Source: Evansella sp. AB-P1 | GTDB lineage: Bacteria; Bacillota; Bacilli; Bacillales; Salisediminibacteriaceae | Assembly (NCBI RefSeq): GCF_029688925.1 | Contig: NZ_JARUKY010000007.1 | Span: 124,001 to 188,000, forward strand | Direction of reading: 5' to 3' | Length of the DNA stretch: 64,000 bases | Shown: piece by piece, positions 54,371-63,789 of the stretch | Layout: the number at the start of each line of letters is the position of its first letter | How positions within the stretch are numbered: position 1 is the first letter of the stretch | Translations under genes and position numbers: made by a program | Notes under the pieces: generated by a model | What the model saw: only the letters and a program-made list of their open reading frames with translations | What the model was told of the DNA's origin: nothing | Database searches by the model: none

Positions 54371-54811
54371 TTAATTGCATAGCGCACGCTGCTTGGACAG
54401 GCGTTTTACTAAACTAATGGTCGTACCTACCATTGGTTCAGACTCGATCGCAACTTCATCCATAAAGTTTTCCATAATCGTAAAGCCCATACCACTTCGT
54501 TCTAATTCTGGCTTAGAAGTATATAAAGGTTGACGAGCCTCATCTAAATCATGAATACCAATCCCTCGATCTCTAATTGTAAGTCGAACTGTATCTTCTT
54601 CAAGTTCTACTTCCAGATCTACCATGCCATTATCATCTTCATTGTAACCATGAATAATAGCATTTGTTACTGCTTCACTAATAACTGTCTTTATTTCTGT
54701 TAATTCATCCATTGTTGGGTCGAGCTGAGCAACAAAAGAACCAACAGCTACTCTTGCAAAAGATTCATTTTGACTAAGTGCTGAAAAGGTTAGCTTCATT
54801 GTATTTTTCAT
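54371..54811 (-). CDS. spoIIAB: Anti-sigma-F factor and serine kinase SpoIIAB
   Basis: A 146-residue GHKL-type kinase that binds sigma F and phosphorylates SpoIIAA. The ATP-site boxes are present: [12 protein letters not shown] (N box), RDRGIGI (G1) and [11 protein letters not shown] (G2). Its start overlaps the spoIIAA stop by 4 bp. Standard spoIIAA-spoIIAB-sigF order. Confidence 0.97.
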   Translation of the reverse strand: MKNTMKLTFSALSQNESFARVAVGSFVAQLDPTMDELTEIKTVISEAVTNAIIHGYNEDDNGMVDLEVELEEDTVRLTIRDRGIGIHDLDEARQPLYTSKPELERSGMGFTIMENFMDEVAIESEPMVGTTISLVKRLSKQRALCN

Positions 54812-55161
54812 GACGCCACCCCCAACACTAATAATGCATCTGTTTCATTTGATGCAAAACGTACAATTTTAAATAATCCTGACATTTCAAAAAGTCTTTT
54901 AATTTGTGGAGATATTGAGCAAACAACCATTTCTCCACCTAGAGTTTGAACAAGTTTATAGCGTCCCAAAATTACTCCTAATCCGGAACTATCCATAAAA
55001 GATAAATGTTCTAGATTAAGTAGTACGTGTGTAAGGTGATGTTTTTTTAATGCGGTATCTACCTGTTCCCTAAGCTCCATTGCTGTGTGATGATCTAACT
55101 CGCCTTCAAGTCTGACACAGAGAACGCTGTCCCTTTTTTCCAAATCAATGAGTAAACTCAT
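54808..55161 (-). CDS. spoIIAA: Anti-anti-sigma factor SpoIIAA
   Basis: A 117-residue STAS-domain protein. The phosphorylatable serine is Ser58 in [16 protein letters not shown]. Dephosphorylated SpoIIAA displaces sigma F from SpoIIAB. The ATG at 55161 (MSLLIDLEK) has GAGGGGTG upstream. The C-terminus VLGVAS matches B. subtilis LTLGVAS. Confidence 0.97.
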   Translation of the reverse strand: MSLLIDLEKRDSVLCVRLEGELDHHTAMELREQVDTALKKHHLTHVLLNLEHLSFMDSSGLGVILGRYKLVQTLGGEMVVCSISPQIKRLFEMSGLFKIVRFASNETDALLVLGVAS

Positions 55162-55240
55162 TACTTTCACCCCTCATAAATAAAGTTCTTCACTCCAGAT
55201 CCCTCTCTCCCAGAGGAAATTTGGGTCTTTCATGACCTAA

Positions 55241-55269
55241 AGTTTCTTGATTGTCATACAAGTTTCCTT
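55241..55269 (-). promoter_or_regulatory. Possible sigma-H promoter of the spoIIA operon
   Basis: On the minus strand GAAGGAAAC (-35-like, consensus RNAGGAWWW) and CAAGAAACT (-10-like, consensus RNNGAATWW) are separated by 12 bp, about 80 bp upstream of spoIIAA. The -10 match is imperfect. In B. subtilis spoIIAA is transcribed by sigma H with Spo0A. Confidence 0.4.
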
Positions 55270-55321
55270 CCTAAAAACAAAACTAGTGTCCTTTCGTCAA
55301 AAGTAGAAGGAATACGATGAA

Positions 55322-56491
55322 TTAAAAAGCATTTTTACCGACGAGAATTGACGTAGTTCGTTTAATTAATGTCCACAAGCTGGCTTCCCCCACTTCTTCT
55401 TGTGCAACAACAACCGTTTCAGTCAATACATCTCCATTCTTCTCGATGTAAAGTTTTCCTATTGGATCTCCTTTTTTAACTGGAGCAGCTACAGGCTGTG
55501 TCAAATCTAGACGTTCTGTTACCCCATCTAGAGACTCACCTTTCTTCAATAATAATGATATATTTTCAGCTGCTTGCACTGGTACAGTCACTGTATTTCC
55601 TTTACTTACTTTTGCTTCTCCTAACAAATCTCCACGTTCGTATCGTCGTTGAAGTTCATATTGACTATATGCATAGTCAAGCATTTCAGTAATTTGTCGG
55701 TTTCGATCCTTCGGTGTAGGTGCACCCATGACAACAGCAATAATTCGCATTCCCTTTTTATTTGCCGTTGCTGTTAAACAATATTTAGCCTCTCTAGTGA
55801 ATCCCGTTTTTAATCCATCTACACCTGGATAAAACTTTACTAATTTATTTGTGTTAACAAGCCAAAACTTATCTTCTGAATCCTCACGTAGATAATCTTC
55901 ATACAAGCTTGTGTATTTTGTAATTTCCTCATACTTTAAGAGTGCTTGAGCCATTTTCGCTAAATCTGAAGCAGATGAATAGTGATTTTCCCCAGGTAAT
56001 CCATTTGAGTTCACAAAATTAGTGTTTTCTAATCCAAGTTCCTTTGCTTTCTCATTCATCAAATGAACAAACTGCTCCTCAGAACCTGCTAAATGTTCAG
56101 CCATAGCAACAGATGCATCATTTCCTGAAGCAATGGCAATACCTTTCATCATTTCCTCAACAGTCATTTCTTCTCCAGGTTCTAAGAAAATTTGTGATCC
56201 ACCCATTGAGGCAGCTCTTTCACTTGTTCTTACTTTCTCATCCCAAGTAATCTTTCCTGAATCAATAGCTTCCATAATTAATAGCATTGTCATTACTTTC
56301 GTCATACTTGCAGGAGGTAATTCCTCTTTACTATTTTTCTCATACAACACTTCTCCAGTATCTCTTTCAATGAGTATAGCTGAGGTTGCTTGATCTGCAA
56401 GTTCAACAGTTGCTTCTTCAGCATTTACTGATAACCCGCCCCCCATAAAAATGTATAAACCTAGTAAAAAAACAATGAACGATTTTCTCAA
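55322..56491 (-). CDS. dacF: Sporulation D-alanyl-D-alanine carboxypeptidase DacF
   Basis: A 389-residue penicillin-binding protein, the same length as B. subtilis DacF. It has a signal peptide (1-25), SxxK (ASMTKVMTM), SGN (ASGNDASVA), KTG (GLKTGFTREA) and a C-terminal beta domain. It trims cortex stem peptides from the forespore side. The start is TTG at 56491, seven bases after GGAGG; the ATG at 56521 is upstream of that site and would put basic residues before the signal peptide. It precedes spoIIAA by 160 bp. Confidence 0.95.
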   Translation of the reverse strand: MRKSFIVFLLGLYIFMGGGLSVNAEEATVELADQATSAILIERDTGEVLYEKNSKEELPPASMTKVMTMLLIMEAIDSGKITWDEKVRTSERAASMGGSQIFLEPGEEMTVEEMMKGIAIASGNDASVAMAEHLAGSEEQFVHLMNEKAKELGLENTNFVNSNGLPGENHYSSASDLAKMAQALLKYEEITKYTSLYEDYLREDSEDKFWLVNTNKLVKFYPGVDGLKTGFTREAKYCLTATANKKGMRIIAVVMGAPTPKDRNRQITEMLDYAYSQYELQRRYERGDLLGEAKVSKGNTVTVPVQAAENISLLLKKGESLDGVTERLDLTQPVAAPVKKGDPIGKLYIEKNGDVLTETVVVAQEEVGEASLWTLIKRTTSILVGKNAF

Positions 56492-56566
56492 ACCAATCCC
56501 TCCATTCTTTTTCTTTACCATTCTGCCCTAACAGTGAAAGAATATACCGTCTGGTAAAGGGAAAAA

Positions 56567-56608
56567 AATAAATCTAAGTGAGAGGGTATCCCTTCACTTA
56601 GATTTATT
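56567..56608 (-). terminator. Intrinsic terminator after pdp
   Basis: AAATCTAAGTGA/TCACTTAGATTT, a 12-bp perfect stem, followed by ATTTTTTTCCC on the minus strand. It separates the nucleoside operon from dacF. Confidence 0.9.
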
Positions 56609-57912
56609 TATTCTGCTATAATATCGTAGATTAACTGGGGTTTATCTACTTGTTTTTCTGATATTATGAAAGCTTCCTTTATTCTTTTTATATAACTATC
56701 TAATGGGACTTCGTTTCCGTGAATAACAGCTAGTGAATCACCATCAAATACTTTATCTCCAATTTTCTTTCGTAGTTCTATCCCAACCGCTAAATCAATT
56801 GTGGAGGATTTCGTAGCCCTTCCAGCACCAATCATCATGGCTGCTGTACCTATTTTATCAGCAACAATGGATGAAATATAACCTTCCTTTTCTGCATTAA
56901 TATTTACTTTATATTTCGCTTCTGGGAGTTTTTCTGGATTGTCAACTACAGATGAGTCACCTTGTTGTGCTTCAATAAATATCTTTAAATGTTCTAATGC
57001 TTCACCTGACGTAATTGCTTGCACTAATTTTTTACGAGCTTCGTCAAGGCTATTTGCCTTCTCAGCAAGAACAACCATATGACTACCTAATGTTAAGCAT
57101 AGCTCTGTTAAATCTTCTGGTCCTTCTCCTTTTAAAGTATCTATAGCTTCTTTCACTTCTAAAGCATTTCCAATAGCATAACCTAGTGGCTGAGTCATAT
57201 CAGAAATGATAGCTGAAGTCTTTTTCCCTAGATCTCGTCCTATATTAACCATCGCTTCTGCTAGTTTTTTCGTTTCATCTAGCTCCTTCATGAAGGCACC
57301 TGCTCCAGTTTTAACATCTAATACAATAGCATCTGCACCTGAAGCTAACTTCTTACTCATAATAGAACTTGCAATAAGGGGAATAGAATTTACCGTTGCA
57401 GTAACATCACGTAAACTATATAGCTTTTTATCAGCTGGAGTTAAGTTTTTTGTTTGGCCAATTACTGCTACTTTATTTTTATTTACTAAATCTATGAATT
57501 TGTTATTAGTTAACTCCACACTAAAACCAGGAATAGACTCAAGCTTATCAATGGTTCCCCCTGTGTGGCCTAAGCCCCGTCCACTCATTTTTGCAACTGG
57601 AACACCTAAGCAAGCAACTAATGGTGCTAAAACTATGGTAGTGGTATCACCAACTCCACCAGTACTATGTTTGTCTACCTTTATGCCATGTATAGCTGAT
57701 AAATCAATTGTTTCTCCCGAACGTACAATGGCATCTGTCAAGAATGCTGTTTCTTCGGAAGCCATTCCTTGAAAATAAATAGCCATAGCCCATGCACTCA
57801 TTTGATAATCTGGTATCGTTTCATCTGTATAGCCTTGAATAATAAAGTCTATTTCTTCCTTTGTATACTGATTTCCATCTCTCTTCTTTTCAATGAGATC
57901 CACCATTCTCAT
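56608..57912 (-). CDS. pdp: Pyrimidine-nucleoside phosphorylase
   Basis: Cleaves uridine and thymidine with phosphate to base and (deoxy)ribose-1-phosphate. The 434-residue protein has the thymidine phosphorylase signature [20 protein letters not shown] in full, [12 protein letters not shown] (phosphate site) and [15 protein letters not shown] stands nine bases before the ATG. It lies only 4 bp after the first purine phosphorylase gene, so it belongs to the deoB-pnp-pnp-pdp operon. In B. subtilis pdp is elsewhere, in dra-nupC-pdp. Confidence 0.96.
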   Translation of the reverse strand: MRMVDLIEKKRDGNQYTKEEIDFIIQGYTDETIPDYQMSAWAMAIYFQGMASEETAFLTDAIVRSGETIDLSAIHGIKVDKHSTGGVGDTTTIVLAPLVACLGVPVAKMSGRGLGHTGGTIDKLESIPGFSVELTNNKFIDLVNKNKVAVIGQTKNLTPADKKLYSLRDVTATVNSIPLIASSIMSKKLASGADAIVLDVKTGAGAFMKELDETKKLAEAMVNIGRDLGKKTSAIISDMTQPLGYAIGNALEVKEAIDTLKGEGPEDLTELCLTLGSHMVVLAEKANSLDEARKKLVQAITSGEALEHLKIFIEAQQGDSSVVDNPEKLPEAKYKVNINAEKEGYISSIVADKIGTAAMMIGAGRATKSSTIDLAVGIELRKKIGDKVFDGDSLAVIHGNEVPLDSYIKRIKEAFIISEKQVDKPQLIYDIIAE

Positions 57913-57916
57913 AGTA

Positions 57917-58765
57917 CTAAACCTCCTCGACTATACTCCAGACCTGGTCATTCCCTTCCTTCAGCACAGAACGTACAAGGCTTTTGAAACGAGGCTTAGC
58001 TCTTTCTGCAACCTCCATCACTTCCTCATGAGTAATTCCTTCAATTGTTTCACCTATGGCCATATCTGTAATACATGAAATCCCTAATACATTCATGTTC
58101 ATGTGTCGCGCAATAATAACTTCAGGGACCGTCGACATACCTACAACATCTCCCCCAAGTTTCCTTAGCATAATTAGCTCTGCTGCGGACATATACGTTG
58201 GACCACTTACACCGGCATATACCCCCCGTTGTAATGTAAAGTCCAAATTTTCCACAACCTTTTGTGCATGCTCTCTTAGTTGTGGTGTGTATGCATGACT
58301 CATGTCTGGAAACCTCGGTCCTAACTCATCAATATTATGACCAATTAATGGGTTTGCCCCTGTAAAATTAATGTGGTCTTCAATTAACATTAAGTCTCCT
58401 GGTTGAAACTTTTCATTCATTCCACCACAAGCATTTGTTACAATTAAACTTTCGCAGCCTAGAAGCTTCATTACTCTTACAGGTAAGGTCACCTCCTGCA
58501 TAGAATATCCCTCATAATAATGAAAACGTCCTTGCATGGCAACCACACGCTTTCCTTCTAAATACCCGATAACAAGCTGACCTTTATGACCTACAACAGT
58601 CGATGAAGGAAAATGTGGAATATCTTTATACGAAATTTCCACTGGATCTTCAATATCCTCTGCCAATTCACCTAGGCCGGACCCTAGGATCATACCTATT
58701 TGTGGAGTAAAATCAACTTTGTTTTTAATAAATTCTACTGCTTCCATCATTTGTTCTAATCTCAT
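57917..58765 (-). CDS. Purine-nucleoside phosphorylase paralogue with altered base-recognition residues
   Basis: A 282-residue PNP of the trimeric family. The phosphate and ribose motifs are intact ([43 protein letters not shown]). The two base-recognising positions differ from the standard enzyme: where most members have GPTYETPAE, this has GPTYMSAAE (Met192), and where most have Asn in SNM this has ITDM (Asp234). In the related methylthioadenosine phosphorylases an Asp here accepts 6-aminopurines. It is the third gene of the operon and probably acts on a different purine nucleoside from its neighbour. Confidence 0.9.
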   Translation of the reverse strand: MRLEQMMEAVEFIKNKVDFTPQIGMILGSGLGELAEDIEDPVEISYKDIPHFPSSTVVGHKGQLVIGYLEGKRVVAMQGRFHYYEGYSMQEVTLPVRVMKLLGCESLIVTNACGGMNEKFQPGDLMLIEDHINFTGANPLIGHNIDELGPRFPDMSHAYTPQLREHAQKVVENLDFTLQRGVYAGVSGPTYMSAAELIMLRKLGGDVVGMSTVPEVIIARHMNMNVLGISCITDMAIGETIEGITHEEVMEVAERAKPRFKSLVRSVLKEGNDQVWSIVEEV

Positions 58766-58779
58766 CTCACTACCTCCTA

Positions 58780-59598
58780 TTACAATCTCTTTACTATTTC
58801 TTTAACGAAGCTCAAAAATTGAGATTTAACTCTTTCTGTTGTTTCCATTACTTCTTCATGTGTTAATGGTTGATCTAAAATTCCTGCAGCCATATTAGAT
58901 ATACAAGATATACCTAACACCTTTAATCCGCTGTGTCTTGCAACTATAACCTCTGGAACAGTAGACATACCAACAGCGTCCCCACCTAATGTACGAAGCA
59001 TTCTAATTTCTGCAGGTGTTTCATAAGTTGGTCCTGTATTCCCTACATATACCCCTTCTTTTACAGGTATACGTAGTTCATTACTCACTTCTTTTCCTAT
59101 CTCAAAAAGTTCTGGAGTATATGCTTTTGACATGTCTGGGAAGCGAACTCCAACTTCTTCGTCATTTGGTCCAATAAGTGGGTTTGTACCGAACATGTTA
59201 ATGTGGTCCTGGATAAGCATTAAATCTCCTGGTTTAAATGCTTCGTTCACACCACCAGCTGCATTAGTGACAATGACTGATTCCACACCAATGGATTTCA
59301 TAAGACGAACAGGCATCGTTACAAGTTCCATTGAATAACCTTCGTAATAATGAAATCGACCTTGCATTGCAACAACCTCTGTACCTTCTAAATTACCAAA
59401 TACTAACTGACCTTTATGTCCAGCTACAGTTGACGTTGGAAAGCCAGGTATGTCCTGATACGGAATAACAATAGCTTCTGAAATTTCATCTGCTAATACC
59501 CCTAATCCAGATCCTAGAATTAACCCAACTTTAGGTTTTCTTGAAATCTTTTCCTTTAAGTATTTCTCTGCTTGTTTAAGCTTTTCTAATGTAGACAT
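58780..59598 (-). CDS. pupG: Purine-nucleoside phosphorylase (guanosine/inosine type)
   Basis: A 272-residue trimeric PNP that splits guanosine, inosine and their deoxy forms with phosphate. It keeps the canonical Glu193 (GPTYETPAE) and Asn235 (CISNMAAG) used for 6-oxopurines. Other motifs: [37 protein letters not shown]. Length and sequence match B. subtilis PupG (271 residues). It follows deoB by 13 bp and precedes the divergent paralogue by 14 bp. Confidence 0.95.
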   Translation of the reverse strand: MSTLEKLKQAEKYLKEKISRKPKVGLILGSGLGVLADEISEAIVIPYQDIPGFPTSTVAGHKGQLVFGNLEGTEVVAMQGRFHYYEGYSMELVTMPVRLMKSIGVESVIVTNAAGGVNEAFKPGDLMLIQDHINMFGTNPLIGPNDEEVGVRFPDMSKAYTPELFEIGKEVSNELRIPVKEGVYVGNTGPTYETPAEIRMLRTLGGDAVGMSTVPEVIVARHSGLKVLGISCISNMAAGILDQPLTHEEVMETTERVKSQFLSFVKEIVKRL

Positions 59599-59611
59599 AT
59601 ATTCTTCTCCC

Positions 59612-60796
59612 CTATTCCATTTCGCTTAAAAAACTCGTTCCATACTTTGGTAACGGTACTTGAAAGTTATCTGCAATTGTTGCACCAATATCTGCAAAGG
59701 TTTTCCGTGTTCCCAGAGGTCTAGCGGTTTTAATATCATTACTATATACAAGGAGTGGTACGTACTCTCTCGTATGGTCTGTACCTTGATGAGTAGGATC
59801 ATTCCCATGGTCTGCTGTAATCATCAACAGATCATCCTCTTTTAAGTTTTCTATAATAGTAGCAAGTTGACTATCAAATTCCTCTAAAGCATTTCCATAT
59901 CCAATAGGGTCTCTTCGGTGACCAAATTTCGCATCAAAATCCACTAGGTTTACAAAGCTCAATCCATTAAAATCCATCTCCATTGATTGATTTAGTTTAT
60001 CCATCCCATCCATATTTGAGATGGTACGAAGTGTCTTTGTAATACCTTCCCCATCATAAATATCTGTAATTTTCCCTATTGCAATAGACTCAAATCCATT
60101 ATCCTTTAACTCATTCATGACTGTGCGTCCAAAAGGTTTTAAAGCATAGTCATGACGATTTGCTGTCCTTTCCCAATTGTCTGAAGTTCCTACAAATGGT
60201 CGAGCAATTACACGACCAACCATGTATTTTTCATCGAGAGTTATTTCTCTAGCAATTTTACATATGTTATATAATTCTTCAATTGGTACGATCTCCTCAT
60301 GTGCTGCAATCTGAAGGACAGAATCAGCAGATGTATATACTATAAGTGAACCAGTCTTCATATGCTCTTCTCCTAGTTCAACTAATATTTCTGTACCTGA
60401 AGCTGGTTTATTTCCAATTATTTTTCTACCTGTTCGCCTTTCAAGGTCTTTTATAAGCTCTGGTGGAAATCCTTCGGGAAATGTTCGAAATGGCTGATCA
60501 ATGTATAGACCCATAATTTCCCAGTGGCCTGTCATCGTATCTTTTCCTACTGATGCTTCCTCCATTTTGCCATAGTGTGCTAAAGGAGGATTTTCCTTAG
60601 TTCCCCCTTGATAATCTTTTATATGTGCTAGACCTAATCGATCAAGGTGTGGTAGATGTAGTCCATTCATTTTTTCCGCGATATGACCTAACGTATCCGC
60701 ACCTTCATCGTTAAATTCTTTCGCATCAGGAGCTTCACCAATACCTACAGAATCCATTACAATAAGAAAAACTCGTTTATAACGAGTAGTGTTCAT
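59612..60796 (-). CDS. deoB: Phosphopentomutase
   Basis: Converts (deoxy)ribose-1-phosphate from the phosphorylases to the 5-phosphate. The 394-residue alkaline-phosphatase-superfamily protein has the metal-site blocks [27 protein letters not shown] (catalytic Thr) and [19 protein letters not shown]. First of the deoB-pnp-pnp-pdp genes; xerD lies 123 bp upstream. Confidence 0.97.
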   Translation of the reverse strand: MNTTRYKRVFLIVMDSVGIGEAPDAKEFNDEGADTLGHIAEKMNGLHLPHLDRLGLAHIKDYQGGTKENPPLAHYGKMEEASVGKDTMTGHWEIMGLYIDQPFRTFPEGFPPELIKDLERRTGRKIIGNKPASGTEILVELGEEHMKTGSLIVYTSADSVLQIAAHEEIVPIEELYNICKIAREITLDEKYMVGRVIARPFVGTSDNWERTANRHDYALKPFGRTVMNELKDNGFESIAIGKITDIYDGEGITKTLRTISNMDGMDKLNQSMEMDFNGLSFVNLVDFDAKFGHRRDPIGYGNALEEFDSQLATIIENLKEDDLLMITADHGNDPTHQGTDHTREYVPLLVYSNDIKTARPLGTRKTFADIGATIADNFQVPLPKYGTSFLSEME

Positions 60797-60919
60797 TATT
60801 CAATCCCTCCTAGAATTAAGGTTTATAATCCGTAAAATTGTAAATTCATTAACAATGATTAGTTTTCTTTAAAAGCTTGTTCAATATTTATTCGAATCGG
60901 TTATATTTTCAGGGTAGAC

Positions 60920-61801
60920 CTATGCCCTTGGATGATATCGTATGTACTCCTCTTTCATTTTAAGTTTAGAATGTTGAACATATAACTGCGTTGAGGAAAT
61001 ATCTACATGACCTAACATTTCTTGAACAAGTCTAATATCAGCACCATTTTGTAAAAGGTGGGCAGCAAAGGAATGTCTTAATGTATGAGGTGTTAAATCC
61101 TTCTTTATATTTGCAGCTTTTGATAATGTCTTCAATATTTTCCAAAAACCTTGCCTTGTTATGGGTGTACCATGATGATTAACAAAGAGGAAATCATGCT
61201 GATTATTTTTTATTAGGTTAACTCTTCCCTCTTGAATATACTTTTCTAAAGATTGAACGGCACTTTTGCCTAATGGGATATTCCTTTCTTTATTTCCATT
61301 ACATCGAATAAAGCCCATTTTTAAATAAATGTCAGATACAGTTAGTTGGCATAATTCAGAAGCTCGTAATCCCGTTGCATATATAACCTCTAGCATTGCC
61401 TTATTACGATCATCCAATGAAACGTTTCTCACTGTGGTTGACAATAATGACTCCACCTCAGACGGAGTAAGGATTTCTGGCGATTTTTTTGCAACTTTAG
61501 GAATTTTAATATGTATAGATGGATCTTGTTTACAAAATGACTTTCTAAATAAAAATTGGTGAAACGAACGAATTGAAGATAAAGCTCTTGCAATTGTCGT
61601 TGCAGCTTTATCTTGATCTTTCATGTGCTGGATGTACTGCAAAATCTCAATTTTTGATATGTCATCGACCTTTAACACACCTAGTTTTTCTAAGAAAGAG
61701 GAATAGTGATTTAAATCTCTGTAATAAGCTTCTTTTGTGCTTTTTGAAAGTCCTTTTTCTTCCTGTAAAAATGTAATAAATAATTCTACTTCCTCTATCA
61801 C
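60920..61801 (-). CDS. xerD: Tyrosine recombinase XerD
   Basis: Resolves chromosome dimers at dif with XerC. The 293-residue protein has a SAM-like N-terminal domain (LSKSTKEAYYRDL) and a catalytic domain with Arg in YATGLRASEL, HTLRHSFAAHLL, LGHVDISSTQLYV and the tyrosine in that last motif. The start is GTG at 61801 with GGTGGAG upstream; an ATG at 61843 would add 14 non-conserved residues and enter the neighbouring repeat. Position between deoB and yqzK/fur is as in B. subtilis. Confidence 0.95.
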   Translation of the reverse strand: MIEEVELFITFLQEEKGLSKSTKEAYYRDLNHYSSFLEKLGVLKVDDISKIEILQYIQHMKDQDKAATTIARALSSIRSFHQFLFRKSFCKQDPSIHIKIPKVAKKSPEILTPSEVESLLSTTVRNVSLDDRNKAMLEVIYATGLRASELCQLTVSDIYLKMGFIRCNGNKERNIPLGKSAVQSLEKYIQEGRVNLIKNNQHDFLFVNHHGTPITRQGFWKILKTLSKAANIKKDLTPHTLRHSFAAHLLQNGADIRLVQEMLGHVDISSTQLYVQHSKLKMKEEYIRYHPRA

Positions 61802-61837
61802 AATTCCATCTCCACCTTTATCATACTTAAAGTGCGT

Positions 61838-62037
61838 GTTCAAAAAGGAGGATAAAAATAACCGAGTCGGCTAAAGATGCAACGTCCTGTTGCAACGCCG
61901 ACACTAGCACGTCCTGTGCGTCGAAAGATCAAGGCGGCGAAGCTTTGAGTACCGTAGCGTATGCTTTTAATACGTGAGGTACGGAAAAGCAAGCCAACGC
62001 AGAGATTCGACAGATATTTTTCCCGGACTTTTTGAAC
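61838..62037. repeat. Dispersed hairpin element, copy 6: 200-bp form with terminal inverted repeats
   Basis: Flanked by perfect 10-bp inverted repeats GTTCAAAAAG (61838-61847) and CTTTTTGAAC (62028-62037), with weaker pairing continuing inwards. Hairpin 1: outer GTCGGC/GCCGAC, linkers TAAAGAT and AAC, inner GCAAC/GTTGC, loop GTCCT (61866-61902). Hairpin 2: GCAC-GTCCT-GTGC (61907-61919). Further pairs: GTCGAA/TTCGAC, GTACC/GGTAC and CGTAT/ATACG. It fills most of the xerD-yqzK gap. Confidence 0.85.
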
Positions 62038-62095
62038 ATCCTCTTATAGTGTTTCAATAGCTAGTCTAAAATTATATCAATGGAATTCTTTCTCC

Positions 62096-62326
62096 TTATT
62101 CTCCATGCCTTAAGAATAAATGTAGTCTCTCCATCGATTGTTCAAAAATCGATTCTATATTGTCCTGTTGCACCACTTTAACAGCTCTACCCTTAGGTTC
62201 ATCGTAGCGGTGGTAATCCCTATATTCATCACTCACCCATAGAATACCATAATAAAAAATTAGCGTGCACCCAATAAATATAAAAAATATCCATAAAGCA
62301 TCAATCATACTTTTTATTCTATTCAT
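62096..62326 (-). CDS. yqzK: YqzK family small membrane protein (DUF4227)
   Basis: A 76-residue protein with one N-terminal membrane helix (about 10-30) and a charged C-terminal half (EYRDYHRYDEPKGRAVKV). It lies between fur and xerD, the place of yqzK in B. subtilis. The ATG at 62326 has AAAGGTG upstream; an open frame further up has no site. Function unknown. Confidence 0.85.
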   Translation of the reverse strand: MNRIKSMIDALWIFFIFIGCTLIFYYGILWVSDEYRDYHRYDEPKGRAVKVVQQDNIESIFEQSMERLHLFLRHGE

Positions 62327-62444
62327 TTTTCTCACACCTTTACAAAATAAAAATGATTCTAGTAAAGAATATGACAGGGAAGACAAGTTCTATACCTTCT
62401 TGAAGCAATTTTACGAAAAATTTGATTAAAGATCGTAACAAAAC

Positions 62445-62473
62445 AAAAAAACCTTACTTTTTTAAAGCAAGGT
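62445..62473 (-). terminator. Intrinsic terminator after fur
   Basis: ACCTTGCTTT/AAAGTAAGGT (one mismatch) with a three-base loop, followed by a T tract on the minus strand; close to the fur stop. Confidence 0.85.
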
Positions 62474-62481
62474 CTTTACAT

Positions 62482-62931
62482 TTATTCTTCTTTCTTATCA
62501 CGACAGCGATAACAAATGCCATGGAAAGTTAATCTATGATCTTTTATATAAAAATTCCATTCTTTTTCAACAACTTTTTCAACATCTTCTAGTAAATCCT
62601 CTTGAATTTCATCCACTGAACCGCATTCAATACAAACAAGGTGATGATGAAAGTGAGCTGCTCCTTCTTGGCGAAGGTCGTAGCGAGAAACTCCATCACC
62701 AAAGTTAATCTTATCAACTACTTTTAATTCGCTTAGGAGCTCTAAAGTTCTATAGACTGTAGCTAAACCAATTTCGGGTGATTTTTCCTTCACTAGCATA
62801 TAAACATTCTCAGCACTTAAATGATCTTCTTCATGCTCTAGCAAGACTCTAACTGTTGCTTCCCTTTGCGGTGTTAGCTTGTAACTTTGTGAATGTAATT
62901 GTTTTTTTATTCTTTCAATTCTCTGCTCCAT
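62482..62931 (-). CDS. fur: Ferric uptake regulator Fur
   Basis: Iron-dependent repressor of siderophore and iron-uptake genes. The 149-residue protein has a winged helix (KLTPQREATVRVLLEHEEDHLSAENVY in parts, ATVYRTLELL) and a metal domain with HFHHHLVCIECG and CYRC, giving the two CxxC pairs of the structural zinc site. Closest by context and sequence to Fur rather than PerR or Zur; these paralogues cannot be fully excluded by eye. Confidence 0.94.
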   Translation of the reverse strand: MEQRIERIKKQLHSQSYKLTPQREATVRVLLEHEEDHLSAENVYMLVKEKSPEIGLATVYRTLELLSELKVVDKINFGDGVSRYDLRQEGAAHFHHHLVCIECGSVDEIQEDLLEDVEKVVEKEWNFYIKDHRLTFHGICYRCRDKKEE

Positions 62932-62972
62932 GATTTCCCCCCCAAAAAGCCGCTAATACTATGTACTAAAGG

Positions 62973-62987
62973 ACTAAGTGACTTAGT
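62973..62987. promoter_or_regulatory. 7-1-7 inverted repeat in the fur leader
   Basis: ACTAAGT-G-ACTTAGT is a perfect 7-1-7 repeat, the geometry of Fur, PerR and Zur boxes, but its sequence differs from the usual TGATAAT-type arms. It lies 42 bp upstream of the fur start and downstream of the promoter. Confidence 0.5.
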
Positions 62988-63046
62988 ATAAGCTCAACCA
63001 AGACGCTATTGTCACCTTACGGCTTGCCAATCGCCAAGTTTTCTTT

Positions 63047-63076
63047 ATTATACTCTTTGGGAAAAAAGAGTGTCAA
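63047..63076 (-). promoter_or_regulatory. Consensus sigma-A promoter of fur
   Basis: On the minus strand TTGACA (63071-63076) and TATAAT (63047-63052) with an 18-bp spacer. Confidence 0.8.
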
Positions 63077-63100
63077 ACGAGAATTATTATAAAATTATTT

Positions 63101-63115
63101 TTATAACGATTATCT
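63101..63115. promoter_or_regulatory. Fur/PerR-like box upstream of the fur promoter
   Basis: AGATAATCGTTATAA (minus strand) matches 11 of 14 defined positions of both the Fur box TGATAATNATTATCA and the PerR box TTATAATNATTATAA. It sits about 25 bp upstream of the -35 element. In B. subtilis fur is under PerR control. Confidence 0.4.
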
Positions 63116-63147
63116 TTTGATAACTAATTCAATTTAATCTTATATTA

Positions 63148-63789
63148 TTAACCTATCCATTGAAATACTAGCCTTAAAATAGTTGGTGATACATATCCCT
63201 CATAAGCGGAAACGATTGCGATTAATATTCCTATAAACAATAAAAAGACGGAATAAGACAGAAAGTATTGAAAAATCGGTTCATAACCTCTACTAGTTAT
63301 TTGTCTCCATATACGAATAGAAAATGAAGTAGCAACTGTAGTAACCATTACAAAAACAGGTATTAAAATAATGTTTTGAGGTAGAATTGCTAAAAATGAT
63401 ACAAGAAAGCCATCAAAGCCCATTTGATTGACTAAAAAGCCAACTGTAAAACCAACAACTAAACCCTTTATAAATAATAGTATAAAGACAATCGGTAAAC
63501 CAATGACTGTTAAACCTAATACCCACATTACTCCAATATATTTACTATAATGAATGAATGTTTGAATAAATATGGCCGATGAACTAGCAAACTCCCCTTG
63601 TTCTACTTCTCTAAAAAATAAAGATAAATATGCGTATAAATCATTCTTTTGAGAGAAGCTCAAGCTATTTACAATAATAGCGCCAAAGATTACACCCATG
63701 ACTAGTAATACAATTGTAAACATATAAATAGAACGGTTTTCTTCTATATGATTTATAAAAGATCTCTTAACTACACCCATACGTTTCAT
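63148..63789 (-). CDS. spoIIM: Stage II sporulation protein M
   Basis: SpoIIM, SpoIIP and SpoIID form the septal peptidoglycan-hydrolysing machine needed for engulfment. The 213-residue protein has five membrane helices and the family motifs IHHIEENRSIYMF-like N-terminus (INHIEENRSIYMF), GVIFGAIIVNSLSFSQK and LPQNIILIPV. Start at ATG 63789 behind GAGG; the upstream ATG at 63810 has no site. Position next to fur is as in B. subtilis. Confidence 0.95.
   Translation of the reverse strand: MKRMGVVKRSFINHIEENRSIYMFTIVLLVMGVIFGAIIVNSLSFSQKNDLYAYLSLFFREVEQGEFASSSAIFIQTFIHYSKYIGVMWVLGLTVIGLPIVFILLFIKGLVVGFTVGFLVNQMGFDGFLVSFLAILPQNIILIPVFVMVTTVATSFSIRIWRQITSRGYEPIFQYFLSYSVFLLFIGILIAIVSAYEGYVSPTILRLVFQWIG

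Noticed and set aside
57206-57772. 188-residue plus-strand frame inside pdp
   Set aside because: It is antisense to a well-conserved pyrimidine-nucleoside phosphorylase and shows no start signals.
35466-60915. Recurring TTTTCAGGGTA-like string (35.47, 39.69, 42.77, 43.01, 60.91 kb)
   Set aside because: At 39.69 kb it is the end of the superoxide dismutase coding frame, and the other sites share no flanking structure; probably coincidence in AT-rich DNA.
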